From the NCBI GenBank assembly GCA_035582835.1, contig JAYKAV010002950.1:390514-454513 (forward strand): a stretch of DNA of 64,000 nucleotides. Direction: 5' to 3'. The notes under the pieces are model-generated. The model was not told the origin of the DNA, searched no databases, and saw only the letters and a list, made by a program, of their open reading frames with translations. The stretch comes from Phoebastria nigripes (taxonomy: Eukaryota; Chordata; Aves; Procellariiformes; Diomedeidae). Made by a program: the position numbers and the translations under genes. This document shows positions 37,531-49,180 of this stretch, piece after piece (within the stretch, counting starts at the first letter, position 1; the number at the start of each line of letters is the position of its first letter).

Positions 37531-38836
37531 TGTGGCTTCCCAGTGAAGCACTCGTTGTTGAATGGTGGAATTGAAAACCAGACACTGGCCAGCTACTAAA
37601 GCGCCTTTCCCTCATCCCCTTTCTCTCTTTTTCTCACCATTATAAACTAAAGACAAGAAGTTATTAACTTTCTTGGGTGTAGATTCATGGGGAAGAGAGG
37701 ACTAAGGGGGCTGTAGCCATGTCATTGTACTGCCTCATACCCATACCCAGAGGAGCAATTTTGCCGCTGCCCTGGCCCTGCCTCGCGCCCCCCTCGTTAC
37801 CCTCCTGCCACCTTCCCTTGCTGTCATGGGAAATAGCGTCCCAGTGTTTGGGAGAACTTCCTTTTCCTAAGTATTGGGGTTTTTTTCACTGTGGTCGCGT
37901 CAATTTTTCTCATTTTTGTCCATGAACATGAAAAAGGAATCCAAGTGAGATCTTATTTGCATAAAATGGGGCAGGAGCTTAGAAGCAGTTTGCTGCCATT
38001 TCCTCCTTTCCTGTGGCTTCACCAGCCCCACTCCACAATGTTCCAATTTTTCCTTTCACTGAGCCAAAAACCACTTAAAGTTTTCCAGATTTCCTTTCTA
38101 CTCCCTGCCCACTTCCATATCTCACCATAGGTTCCTCCCCTGTTCTATCAAACAGCGACTCTGGCTTCTGCATTGGAAAAATGCTCACTCCGTGGCATGT
38201 CAGCCAGCCATAGAAAGCAAGTTTTCAGGTCAAGGAAACATTGGCCTTAGGGGATTCACATGTCTCAGGAAGAGCCTTGGGCTTCTTCATCTCCTCACTG
38301 CTGAAGTACTTTTCCATTGCAAACTTCTCACGCATGTCCATTTCTACTCCCCTTACATCAATTGTGGGTGGTAATTCGGCTTATTTAAATCACATTTGTA
38401 TCATATCTCAGAACTGCAAATCTGATTACCCAGATATGGTTCCCATTAAGATGATAGTTATTGCCCACTTCTGTTTCTAGAAACTCAGCTAATCTTTACT
38501 GACAGATACTCAACAACCGGTCCTGATGGTCTTATGCCTGTTAGGTCAGGCTGCATCTTGCCATCAGGTCCAGTTAACATAGCAGGCTGTCTCAGCAAAA
38601 TTAAAACATTAGGCAAGCAGTGGAAAGGGAATTTGGTGGCAGAGTTGAGGCCAGGGAGTTATGGGAGACCATGGGAAAAGGGTTCATTTGAAGCCTAGCC
38701 CTGAAATCCATGCTAAACCCATCTGGAACTAAATATGGAGCAACTCAGGTAATACTGCTGGTTAAACACTCTCCAGCAGCTCAAAGTACTGACTTTCTGC
38801 TCATCAAGGACTCCCAATGAAAGGAGATAGGAAATT

Positions 38837-38866
38837 AAAAAAAAAAAAAAAACAAAACAAACAAAC
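38837..38866 (+). repeat. A16 tract with CAAA-type tail
   Basis: Sixteen A are followed by CAAAACAAACAAACC. This layout is common at retroposed 3' ends, but nothing upstream is recognisable as an element or a retrocopy. Confidence 0.7.
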
Positions 38867-41800
38867 CACAAAATATTGATAAATCAAAGATACTTACCCT
38901 CTTTTCTAAAGCACAACAGAATTAGATGTTGTCCTGATACATTATGGCCACTCACAGCCTTAATCATGTGAAATCACTTCAAAAAGAATTAACAGATTTA
39001 ACTAACTATAAAAAAAGCTTCAAAGCTTTACCAACAGCAGGAGACCTTCTCTGTAATTGGGAGCATATATCTGAGCAAAACTAAAACTATTCAATAAAAA
39101 CAGATTTTGAAACTGCCTAAATATCAAAATTATTGAATTAGAATGACTAATACTCACATTGTCCATTGTTTTGAGGCTAAAAAACCTAGTCAAAGCTTTA
39201 TACTCCATTCATTATTGCTATACATTTGAACTGAAGCGGTGCCTAGCTTCCCACTCACAGAACCAGACCCTTCCCATTTTAACAGTAAAAATATCTCTGC
39301 CCCAAAAATCTTGCAGAGTAAGCCGGCAGACAACAACTAGATAAAGGCAGAGAAATGGGAGAGCATATGGAAATAGTCAGCATGACAAGTGGCAGTCTCA
39401 GTTTTGGCTCCACTCTCACCATTTGCAAACCCTGGAGAATTATCAATATCTCCTCCTTTTCGTCTACCAGCCTATCTTGTAGCAATAACAGGAGNTATTA
39501 TTAACAGGTTAATATCCTCTGCTTGCCTGAATTTATCATCTAAGGATGAGAAAGAGACAATGCCAGTATGAACATCATGTCATTGTCTTTCTAAAAAAAT
39601 TTTGTTGAAAATTCCCAGGAGAGAAAGCAAGAGCAGAGATAAAAACAAATGGGGATCAATTTTTATGTGGAATAAAAGATTGATTCCTGCAATTACAAGA
39701 AGTGTGAACTTTATTGAAAGAACACTCCAGTTAAATGTATTTTAAACGGTCTCTAATACAAAGTGTAAACCAACACACAAATGAAAGCAGTTTCATTGTA
39801 CTTAAATAAATAGCTCTTGCTTCATCCTTTAAGTCAACTGGATTTCAAGTTACCTTAGGGAGCTTGGAATTAGGAACCACCAGTGTTTTAGACCTATAGG
39901 CTTACCTAGTTATACTAGAACAAATCAAATGCATGTGGATGAAAATGCACATAGATAAATTCTCATGAGGATCCAAGAACAATACAGGATTTTTCAAGCA
40001 ACACAACCTCAACCTCTGTTGGTATGAAATATTCTTTTTCTATGTAAAATGTATCACAGGAAAATAAATCATTAGGAAAATAAAGACTTATTCTATGTAA
40101 CAATTACAGTGAAACCCATTTAATGAGATTTCACAGCACGAAGAAAAGTTACCACATTCCAGTTCAGTCAAAACATGCCAGCCAATCATGAAAAGCTATT
40201 AAAGAAGATGAAGATCGGGTCTTTTTATCCCACTACATCTCTGAAAGCTGACATTCCTTTCTCTTCCATTTTAGGGAGCAGAAAGAAAAATTAGAGGTAC
40301 CTAACTCTGCGTAAAAATGATTTGAAAATTATATCTTCATTAAAAAATGAAAACCTTAGAAAATTCTGGGAATTTGCAAAATAGAGAATAGGGAAATACT
40401 CTTATGATTATGTTATTGTTAGCAGCACTGTTAATCATAGTTTTATTAACATATTAGCAACGTCGTTTTCAGTTTCCAAAGTGAGAGCATTCTAACTTCC
40501 CCTTCAGGCAACTATTGAGGAAAAATAATTAAATGTAAATAAATTAGTAATGTAAAAGGATTTTGTCTTGCACTTAAGTAAGGACACTGAATTTTTCTCT
40601 CCCCTTTTTTTTCTAATTAAGGGTTCATATCTCCTGTAAGAGTAGCACTAATTAAGTTTTACCTAACCTTAGTACAAGTAGCACCACTGACTACAGTTGG
40701 GACTGAAGTGGGTGGCATTATTCATGTGTTTAAAATTAAAAATATCATTACTTTTTTCAATCAGGCTGACTGTGTTGTGACTATCTACACCAGCAGCCTT
40801 ATTTTTGGTCGTTACTAACTGTCTGCCTTGTTTAAGTAACGGTGGAGGAAACTGCATATTCTGTAGCTCAGCTATGTGCAATTGCTTTCATTCTCTCCAC
40901 TTCTAGAAAAAATGTGAGACCCTCTGACATGAGAAATCAAAGCCACCACTTCAATAGCTAGTTTAATATTTGGATCTCTGAAGCAAGGAAAGTGTGAGGA
41001 GGTAGCAGTCAGCTGTCTACAGGCACAGTGTCCCAAACCTTGCCTTTCACCTGTCATTTCTGCTTGCATATGTGCCCTTATCGGGACAGTGGGTTAGTCA
41101 ATTAAATTCAAAAGGGCAAAAACAAGGACAAACTATTGCTGAGCTCCTGCTCACTCCATGGAGCCCCGTAGGACTGGTGCATCATGGCAGGGGAAGCGAT
41201 GACAACAGCCTCTCAGGAACATCCTCAAGGACTGTCACAGTCCCATCCCAGCCCTCTGTGGCACAGTTTAGTTTTATCCTTTAGTTTTAAAGGATACTTT
41301 GACCTTTGGAGGACAGCAGGTGAATCTCTGTGACTGTTATAGGGATTTGGAAATCTAAATTATCCACACTTGAAAAACATCCTTTGTTTCAAGCACAGAG
41401 GTGCTTCTTGGTCGTGTTTCTGAGATGCCCGCGTGAGAGCAGTGTATTGCACAACGTGGATAAATGACATTTTCAGACTGGTTCCTGGCGAGGAACATAT
41501 TCCTTGTGTTCAGCTCTGCACTGTGTACAGTGCATCCTGCCTTAACCCTTCTTCATCTTTACCACCACATAAAAATACAACATATCAGCTGTGCAGCTGT
41601 AACCAGGCATCCTAAGTGACAGCCCAGCAGGAAGAACAGCCTTTATTTGTCACCTAAAGTTAATGGCGTAAATTCAGAGACCCCCTCCTTCCTGCCTTTC
41701 TCCTACAAAGAGGACTCAAGGCCCTGATTAATATGCAGCCCTATTAACTCTAGTGGCTCTAAGGAGGTGGTGACTGAAGGGGAAAATTAATGACCTCCTG

Positions 41801-44195
41801 TCCAGGACTTGCCCCTTATTTGAGAGGTGAAATAAAAACTGCAGTCTGAAAGGAAGCAGAATTATTAAATATTTCATCGTAAACTGGTGCAGTAAACACT
41901 TGCCAGAAATGGCAGCTTTGATAAAATTCAATTTTCACTCCTCTTGTTTAATTCATCTTTATTTGGTACTGTCTCAGCCAAGTTGTTGCTTCTTTTACCC
42001 TCGTCGCTCAAACCTCAAGCATAGAAAATATACTTTTTTTTGTCCATGCTCTAGACAACCGGGTTTTTTTGGTAATGTCACATCAACCAGGAAATAAAAG
42101 AGACCCTAGCTGAATTATATTTATCACTGAATAATATCTATCTAAAAAGCACTCCAAAACAAAAACCTCCAAAGAAAAAAGAAACAAAAGAGCAACCCCC
42201 CCAAATACCCATCTCACCTTCTAAACCACATGCTGCAGGCCATATAATCACAACCACCACATCCAATTCACTTGTTAGGAAAGCAGAAGGACCTACAAAA
42301 AAGAAGCTTAGCTCTTGGCTTATTCCTGAACCCTCCCATTGCCCTGCAACAGAGTGGATACCTGCATATGTAAATAGAGAGCTAGAAAAACACAAAAGGA
42401 AAGAGGACACTGCCATTTTAACTAATATTATGAGCCATGGTAAATCTTGGATGGCTGGGATGGCAAGCACATGCTACAATAACTCCGTTACGGTATTCTT
42501 AAAACAGCATATACTTAGCGTCTTTGATTTGATGCTTGATGATTTTCTCTAGCTCTCATGCAAAATGTAGAGGCCAAATAAGCTGCCCATCTTTAGCAGG
42601 CATAGATTCAGCATGTTCTTCTTTATAGATTCCCACCAAACATAACCTTATCTGATTTTTTTTAGTCTGTCCCTGTCCAAAGAGTGCCCAAATCCCGAAG
42701 ATGGAAAGAAGTTTGCAGGGAATATTTTATTACTAAATGGCCTTCCTTCTTTTAATTGCAGTATCAAACCCTCCTCCTTCCTCTGCACTCAACATTGTGA
42801 TTGATTGTCTGAAACACTGATTACCCATTCCAGTACAGTGGGATGTCAGAAATAACTTTACAGAAATACAGGGGAGAGTTACAGCCCCTTACTAATTTCT
42901 CTCTAGACATTATGATGCAAAGCAAAGTCCGATTTTCCTCCATTTGAAGTTAAATCTCTCTTCTTTTCATACACCTAGCTTAGTTCTGTTCATCCTGCTT
43001 CTTCCCCTGTTGCACACTTCCACTGNTTCTTCTTCACTAAACTGTGATTTTCACTTTTGTTCTATATTCCACAGGTTACATTCATTCACCATCTTTCACT
43101 TTTCAAGTCTCGCATCCTGCATTTACCTAGGAGTAGTGTATACAGGCTATTCATTCACTCCTTTTGGTAGACAAACACAGTGTCTTTCCATTTCCATAGC
43201 AGTACACTTCAAATAGCTCTTTCAGGTTTAATAAATACCTGAAGCAGAACATCCCCTGTTTCATAAGGATTCCTCTGCACTATAATTGATTAACTTGAAA
43301 TAATTAGCACATTTGAAAGTTAGAATAGACAATTCTTCTATAAACTACTCCTGGAATAAATCACATTCACTTACAATATAGCCACAATATCCTTTACATA
43401 CAACTAAGCAACTTCCAGCTACCTGGCAATTAATTGAATTGCAACAGAAAACTAATATACAACTATACTAAAAACAGTAGCATAAGCTCTTCCATCCTTA
43501 CCTCAACTCCGCCTCATGCCAGGAATCAGTTGTGTGGGATATTGCCAAATCATTTCCACTTCTACATTACAGCTGTGCTAAGAAAAAGCTTTACATTTGC
43601 TGTTAACTCACTTTTCAATTTCGTTTGGCGAGTACGCAAAGCAGCACTATTGGGATGGATAATCATGAATTATCCTTGTTTTAGGCCAGTCTACTTTTGC
43701 TTTTCTTGAAATCTCAATTTATTTTGCTTCATCCTAGAATAATGAAATGAAGAGAGAAATAAGCATATGTAATAATTCAGAGATACTCAATGGTGCTAAG
43801 CTTTAAAAATATCAAATACAAAACACTTTGTAAAATAATTGTTTTGAGTCAAATAGGTATTTTGGGACTAACTTCAGATAAGACTTCCATGGTCACTCTT
43901 CATTTACCTGTTTACTTAGGCTCCCAGGCAATAATAAAGCAATTTAAATATGATGATGTATGTAGCTCTACTGATACTGATTGCCTTGGTGCATTTTAAA
44001 GAACTACAACATGAGTCGCTAAATCCTTGTATTTTTTTTCTAACCTTTTTGTTAATAAAGAGGAATATAAAAGCTCAACTAACACACAAAGACAGATACC
44101 CGATTCTTCTTATATATTCATGTAATATCCCATTTTCATAACAAATGATTCATTTTCTCTCTCTCCTGCTTCAGCTAACATGATGTGCTGGAGAG
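38867..44195. other. Non-coding stretch, no gene recognised
   Basis: AT-rich background with a motif-rich patch at 41640-41960 containing several TTAAT/ATTAA words and CTGATTAATATGCAGCCC. Frames of up to 110 codons (42138-42470, minus) lack recognisable domains. N calls lie at 39495 and 43026. Confidence 0.6.
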
Positions 44196-44268
44196 CTGAG
44201 TTCTCTCCACAGTTACTTCAAGTTTTACACTGGTGTGACTCCTTGAACTGTGGTGTAAGGAGAACCTG
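44196..44268. repeat. Imperfect inverted-repeat relic
   Basis: GTTCTCTCCACAGTT followed by CTTCAAG (about 44200-44221) pairs imperfectly with CTTGAACTGTGGTGTAAGGA and the following GAAC (44242-44265). The loop carries TTTTACACTGGTGTGACTCC, close to the core seen in ancient amniote hairpin repeats. It probably belongs to the same broad class as 6194-6288 and 55507-55610. Confidence 0.45.
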
Positions 44269-44310
44269 CTTTGGCAAGTTTTAATGTTGCATGTAAAAGG
44301 GAAGATCGGA

Positions 44311-44325
44311 GGGAGGGAGGGAGGG
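44311..44325 (+). repeat. (GGGA)n tract, canonical G-quadruplex motif
   Basis: GGGAGGGAGGGAGGG has four G3 runs with single-base loops, the most stable class of predicted intramolecular quadruplex. It is also a short tetranucleotide microsatellite. It stands in AT-rich DNA without a promoter. Confidence 0.9.
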
Positions 44326-46474
44326 AAAGAGCTGCTCTCATTTCTAATACATGTTTCATTATATAGTCTAAACATGTTAATGCTAACAAATCCAAACTGC
44401 CCTGTGGTTACCAAGAGAAGGGCTTGTGAAGAACACCATGGACTCTCCAGAGCAGAAATACTTTTTCTGGGGCTGCTGGGGCTGCAATGATCTGAATGAT
44501 CAGCTGTTTCTGGCTTAGGCACCTTATTCTTAACTGGATAATTTAGAGAGAACACAAAAATTATTCAAATACCCTGACAACCAAGACAGAGTCAAAATTA
44601 GCTCTGGTTTTCAAATTCATTTCTTCTTCTCAGGGTTAGAAATTCCCTTAGCCTTTCCCCTGTTAAGGAAAATTTTATTCAGGTTCAGAAAGAGAGCTCT
44701 CAGTGAAGACCTATTCACTGTTCTTTTACTGTGATGCAGTTAAGCAACCATCTGCCCATCCTCTATTACTCATTTAATTTATACAGCACAGTACATTTAC
44801 TTATATCTTTTCTGTCTGAACAGTTTTCATTTTAATATCATTATAACCTTATTTTTGCCAGTCATGAGTTCAGTCTCAGCTGGAAAGAATGCACTTTCCT
44901 CTCGTGTTGCCTGTTATTTTCCTCATTTCACTTTTCTGTCAATGCTATTTTACTAACACACAGAACAGGATATATGATTAGAATTAAATAGCAACAATCT
45001 TAACATTTGTTTCACTATTACCTAAATGTTAGGTACATCCTAGAATTCAGCTGGTAATACACATCACCTGCAGAGCCACACATTTTCTAAATATTTAAAG
45101 GAGAAAGTATTACTTGCCTTTTAAAGCATTTTTTTTACCTGTGTGATTTACACTCTATATAATTATTGGGTTTTGGTTTGTATTTTTTTTTTAATCTGGT
45201 GGTTTTTTCTTTCTTTTTAAAACAAATATCTCCATGTCACTCTACTTAGCAGCTGTATTCAGTCATAAAAGGGCCACTTGGTATCAGAAAACTCATACAT
45301 ATTTGCCTAATAATGCCTTTTAAGTAATCTGCCCCTTTGTTAATGGCTTTTTTTTAACCAGCCATACACTAGGAATCAAAATTAGCATCTAAATGAGGAT
45401 GTTTTAAACGCATGCCTAGGGGTTGCAGTTTTCACCTTATTTTTTTTTAATAGTTTGCCATGTTAAATTATGTAAAATAGAAATGGTTTTTCAGTTTTTA
45501 ATGAGCTAATGTAGACCTATCAACCCTCTCTCTCTCCTCCCCCCACTTCTCTGCTTAAAGAGTCCACAAACTGTTTTGCAGGTATGAAAAATGGCCATGA
45601 AAGAGAAAACCCAGTGTCAGCAGGCAGAACAGATCTCTTCCTCCCCAGCAGCAACGGCACCACTGCACGAAGGCACATTTGTTTGAAGTCCTTACTGAAA
45701 TGGCCCCATTCTCTATTAATCCTTACAATACATAAAAAGAAGCAACTATTTTTATATTTAATTTCAGGAGAAGAGACTTTATTATGGCTCCTTTTAAATT
45801 GGCTTTTCACTTAATTATGGGGAAAGATTAAAAAGAACTAACTATGTGTGCTGTGGCATGGCCAAATGATGATTGGAAAGGGGAAGGAGAGATGCTTACC
45901 ATCTGCGAGTGTAATGTTTGGAGGGAGTAAACAGCAAAGTGGGAGGAATTACAGGGTGATAATTCAGTGTTATCAGGTGAGATAGCTCATAGCAGTAGGG
46001 CCAGCCGCTCGTGGGGCGTGGGGAGAGGGTTAGCGTCTAGCATAGAGGGGAGGTATCTCCCTTACCTGGGGAGGCCTGCAGGTATCACCACCCACCTCTA
46101 AGGACGGGTTGCTTCTGCCGGACAAAGGGGTTCAACTGCAGCATGTGAGGAGAGGGGGGAGTAGTCTGAAAAGGGTCCAGACCTGTTAATTGGACAACCC
46201 AGAAACACGAGTTACACAGAGCTGGAATCCAACACAAAACAAAACTCTAAAATTAAGAGAAACTGCTGATATTTGGGGCCTATAATTAAGCTTTTGTTTA
46301 ATGCTGCCGCATCTAACTACTCTCGTTTTCCCCTTGCCTCCTCCAGTTTGCTGAAAAGCCTTCAGTGGTGTCACATGCAAAACCAAAACAAATTCCTCAA
46401 AACTGAGTCAGCAACAAAATGTCTCTGTGTTGTTATTGTTGTTTTAATTCTAACTCACAGGAAGATTATTTGAC
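44326..46474. other. Non-coding stretch, nothing recognised
   Basis: Contains T-rich runs near 45180-45225, a pyrimidine run (about 45524-45544) and a G-rich patch at 46010-46060 with four G-runs but one long loop. Short frames only. Confidence 0.6.
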
Positions 46475-47368
46475 AGAAGAATCACCTCCCTTGACATGCT
46501 GNCAACACTTCTCCTAATGCAGCCCAGGATACTGTTAGCCTTCTTTGCCACAAGGGCACATTGATGGCTCACGTTCAACTTGGTGTCCACCAGGACACCC
46601 AGGGCCTTTTCTGCCAAGCTGCTTTCCAACTGGGTGGCCCACGACTTGTATCNGTGCATGGGGTTATTCCTTCCCACGTGCGGGACTTTGTACTTCCCCT
46701 TGTTGAACTGCACGAGGTTCCTGTCGGCCAGTTTCTCCAGCCTGTCGAGGTCCCTCTGGATGGCAGCATGACCCTCTGGCATATCAGCCAGTTTCGTGCC
46801 ATCAGCAAACTTGCTGAGGGTGCACTCTGCCCCATCATCCAGACCATTAATGAAGATGTTAAACAGGACTGGACCCAGTAGTGATCCCTGGGGTACACCA
46901 CTAGTCACTGCATCCAACTAGACTTTGCACCACTCATCAGCACCCTCTGGGCCCAGTCATTCAGACAGTTTCCAATCCACCTCACTGTCTGCTCACCCAG
47001 CCCATACATCACAGCTTCTCTATGAGGATCTTATGGGAGACAGTGCCAAGCACCTTACTGAAGTCCAGGTAGACAATATCCACTGTTCTCCCCTCATATA
47101 CCAAGCCAGTCATTTCACTGTAGAAGGCTATCAGGTTGGTCAAGCATGACTTCTTCTTGGTGAATCAATGCTGACTACTCCTGATGATTTCCTTGTGCTT
47201 TGTCTGCCTGGAGGTGGTTTCCAGGATTTGTTCTGTCACCTCCCCAGGGATGGAGATGAGGCTGACAGGCCTGTAGTTCCCTGGGTCCTCCCTCTTGCCC
47301 TTCTTGAAGATAGGAGTGACATTTGCTTTCCTCCAGTCCTCTGGCACTTCTCCAGTCACCATGATCAT
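46475..47368 (-). pseudogene. CR1 reverse-transcriptase core, inactivated
   Basis: This is the polymerase core of CR1 ORF2. The N-terminal part (47368 to about 47168) ends at an in-frame TGA just after the IRSSQH residues. The downstream sequence up to the VTSGVPQGS block is broken by a frameshift close to 46917, and the remaining part is open to the fragment's end. In motif A the first Asp (codon 47063-47065) is kept, but the second Asp of the usual SKAFD is Gly. The motif C box reads FADG instead of FADD (second Asp codon 46798-46800), which removes a metal-binding residue. N calls lie at 46502 and 46653. The copy is not functional. Confidence 0.85.
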
Positions 47369-47515
47369 TGGAAGATAATCAAGAGTGGCCTTGCAATAAC
47401 ATCAGCCAGCTCCCTCAGTATTCATGGGTACATCCCATGAGGGCCCATGGACTTATGTATGTTCAGTTTGCTTACGTATTCCCTGACCTGATTCTCTTCC
47501 ACCAAGAGTACATTG
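46475..47515 (-). mobile_element. CR1-type LINE, internal fragment, minus strand
   Basis: The minus strand encodes consecutive blocks of CR1 reverse transcriptase from about 47515 down to 46475: the VREYVSKLNIHKSMGP-type linker, EDWRKANVTPIFKKGK, the NYRPVSL block, the LDFSK block, [20 protein letters not shown], the FAD block and the [10 protein letters not shown] to ILGCIRRS region. It stops at SREVIL, well short of the C-terminus, 3' UTR and octamer tail. Both ends are therefore missing, unlike a normal CR1 insertion, which keeps its 3' end. It is more decayed than the 20705-21497 copy. Confidence 0.9.
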
Positions 47516-49035
47516 ATTATTATGAGCTATAAATAGCAGGAAGACTTTACTACAGAAAAAATTAAATGAAAATGTGCATCTGCTCCATGTCTTCCCTTGC
47601 AATTCCATAAACTTTTCTTATAAACACTGATTTCCAAACAACCTCCCATCAGACTTCTGGTGACTTGATTCATGATAGCAGCTGATTTCTTTTTCTCTAC
47701 TTCTTCCTGCATTCCCTTTGGATAACCCCATGGACCTCAGGGTTCTTTTCTTGGATTTTTTTTTCTTCTTTGCTCTGTGTTCTTGCACCTCTGACCTGAT
47801 CCCAAATGTTTTCAGGTCAAGAGGAAGTGTTCTGGCTCTAGTGCCAACAGAGAGCCTGCCATCACTGAAAGGGGCAAGGCTTGGGACCCATCAAAGAGCT
47901 AGAGTCAAGTTTTCAACCAAAATAAAAACAAACCTTGATACTCAACTAATGGCCTCCTAATAGAAAGCAGAGATCTCATGGTAGCACCTGGTGATGAAGG
48001 AACATAAATATTTCTATAAAAAAAATAAACAGGGACTAGGAAATCAGGAAGAGAATAAGGGAACAAGACATCCCTAAGTCCTGGGCTCACTAGTGCAAGG
48101 GGGCCACTAGCTCATAGTCACCTCATTTTCAGGCATTCTCTCTAGCATAAACTAAGGTCAAAAGACCTACTTTATAAATAAAATATTCAACAAAAAATAA
48201 CTAAAGCAACCCTTCTGAGTTGTGATTAAATCAGTCATATTTCAGGAGACACCATATGGATACGTCTTTTCCTCTCTGTCATTGATTTTTCTGCACTTGT
48301 TCAAAATGTACTTGTTCTATGAAGGACCTAATGGTGTAAAATGTATTTAAGATATTATCTTATGTACCATCATAAATATGGGTAGAAGTGTCCGTGTCTT
48401 TCTTCATTTAGAAAAGCAAGTGGAGAAGCTGTCCTGCTGTAGAGATTAAAGCCTGTCCATCTCTAAGAGAAGTGACATGGCAGAAGAGATTTCTACATTT
48501 TCTGTTTCATACAGGGTTCAATTTTGCTGTGATATTTAGGGAAGGAGGGTGGAGAAAAGTATTGTTTAATCTGTTTAATTTTACTTTTGTAACTACTGTC
48601 AAGAATATCTAACATTTTAGGTGGGGCAGTCTTCTTAACATGACAGGAAAATCAAATAAGCCGATATATCAGAAGCTGACAACAAACTATAATTAGGTCA
48701 TTACTACAACCACCTGTACAAATGAAAAGTTTTTGATATGTGGAGAGATTTTAATACACAGGGTAGGCCTTTAGCTGGCATCTCCAGAAGCTCTTGAGAG
48801 AGGGGTACAGACATACAAGGATAACAAGATCTCATTGCCATTTTAAATTCATTTTTACCAGGATTTGCAGGGAGGCAATGAACTTCCAGGTGTTAATCAG
48901 GGTATCTGAAGCATGGAGGAGTTAGATGTTAGATGTAATAAGTGTTTGAAAAAAAAAATTGATCTACAGGCTATCAGGCAGGAAGTAAGCACTAGTAACA
49001 CTAGCTGTGCTGGGGGTAGCTAAACCATGGATAAT
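47516..49035. other. Non-coding stretch, nothing recognised
   Basis: AT-rich with short frames only. A T/C-rich patch near 47750-47775 precedes unremarkable sequence. No simple repeat of note. Confidence 0.6.
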
Positions 49036-49180
49036 AAGAGCAAAGGACATAAGAGTTACTGTGCTGGTTCAGACAAAAGGTTCGCCAGGGTCCAGTAACA
49101 AACACATGGAAAAGGCATTAAGAACAGAACATGCAGTAATATGTTCCCACTCTCACTTCCTTTTACACTATCTGCAAATT
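49036..49180 (+). repeat. Possible old LINE (CR1/L3-like) relic
   Basis: The segment reads GACATAAGAGTTACTGTGCT, GGTTCAGACAAAAGGTTCGC and CAGGGTCCAGTAAC, and later GGAAAAGGCATTAAGAACAG. It resembles the widespread amniote repeat that reads 'cataagagcggccatactgggtcagaccaaaggtccatctagccca'. I associate that repeat with old CR1/L3-type LINEs, but the family assignment is from memory. Divergence is high. Confidence 0.4.

Larger units (their letters stand above)
33383..38836. other. Non-coding stretch, no gene recognised
   Basis: The part at 34880-35230 is locally GC-rich and open in several frames (135 and 107 codons) without motifs. A GGAGGACGATAACCACCGGA block near 35170-35189 recalls a tRNA-like A-box on the minus strand but stands alone. 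The part at 36060-36130 holds a palindromic motif cluster. The part at 37438-37640 is pyrimidine-rich, and 37767-37804 has four C-runs. Confidence 0.6.

Noticed and set aside
46010..46060. Second possible G-quadruplex on the + strand
   Set aside because: Three G-runs are close, but the fourth is ~17 bases away, so stable folding is doubtful.
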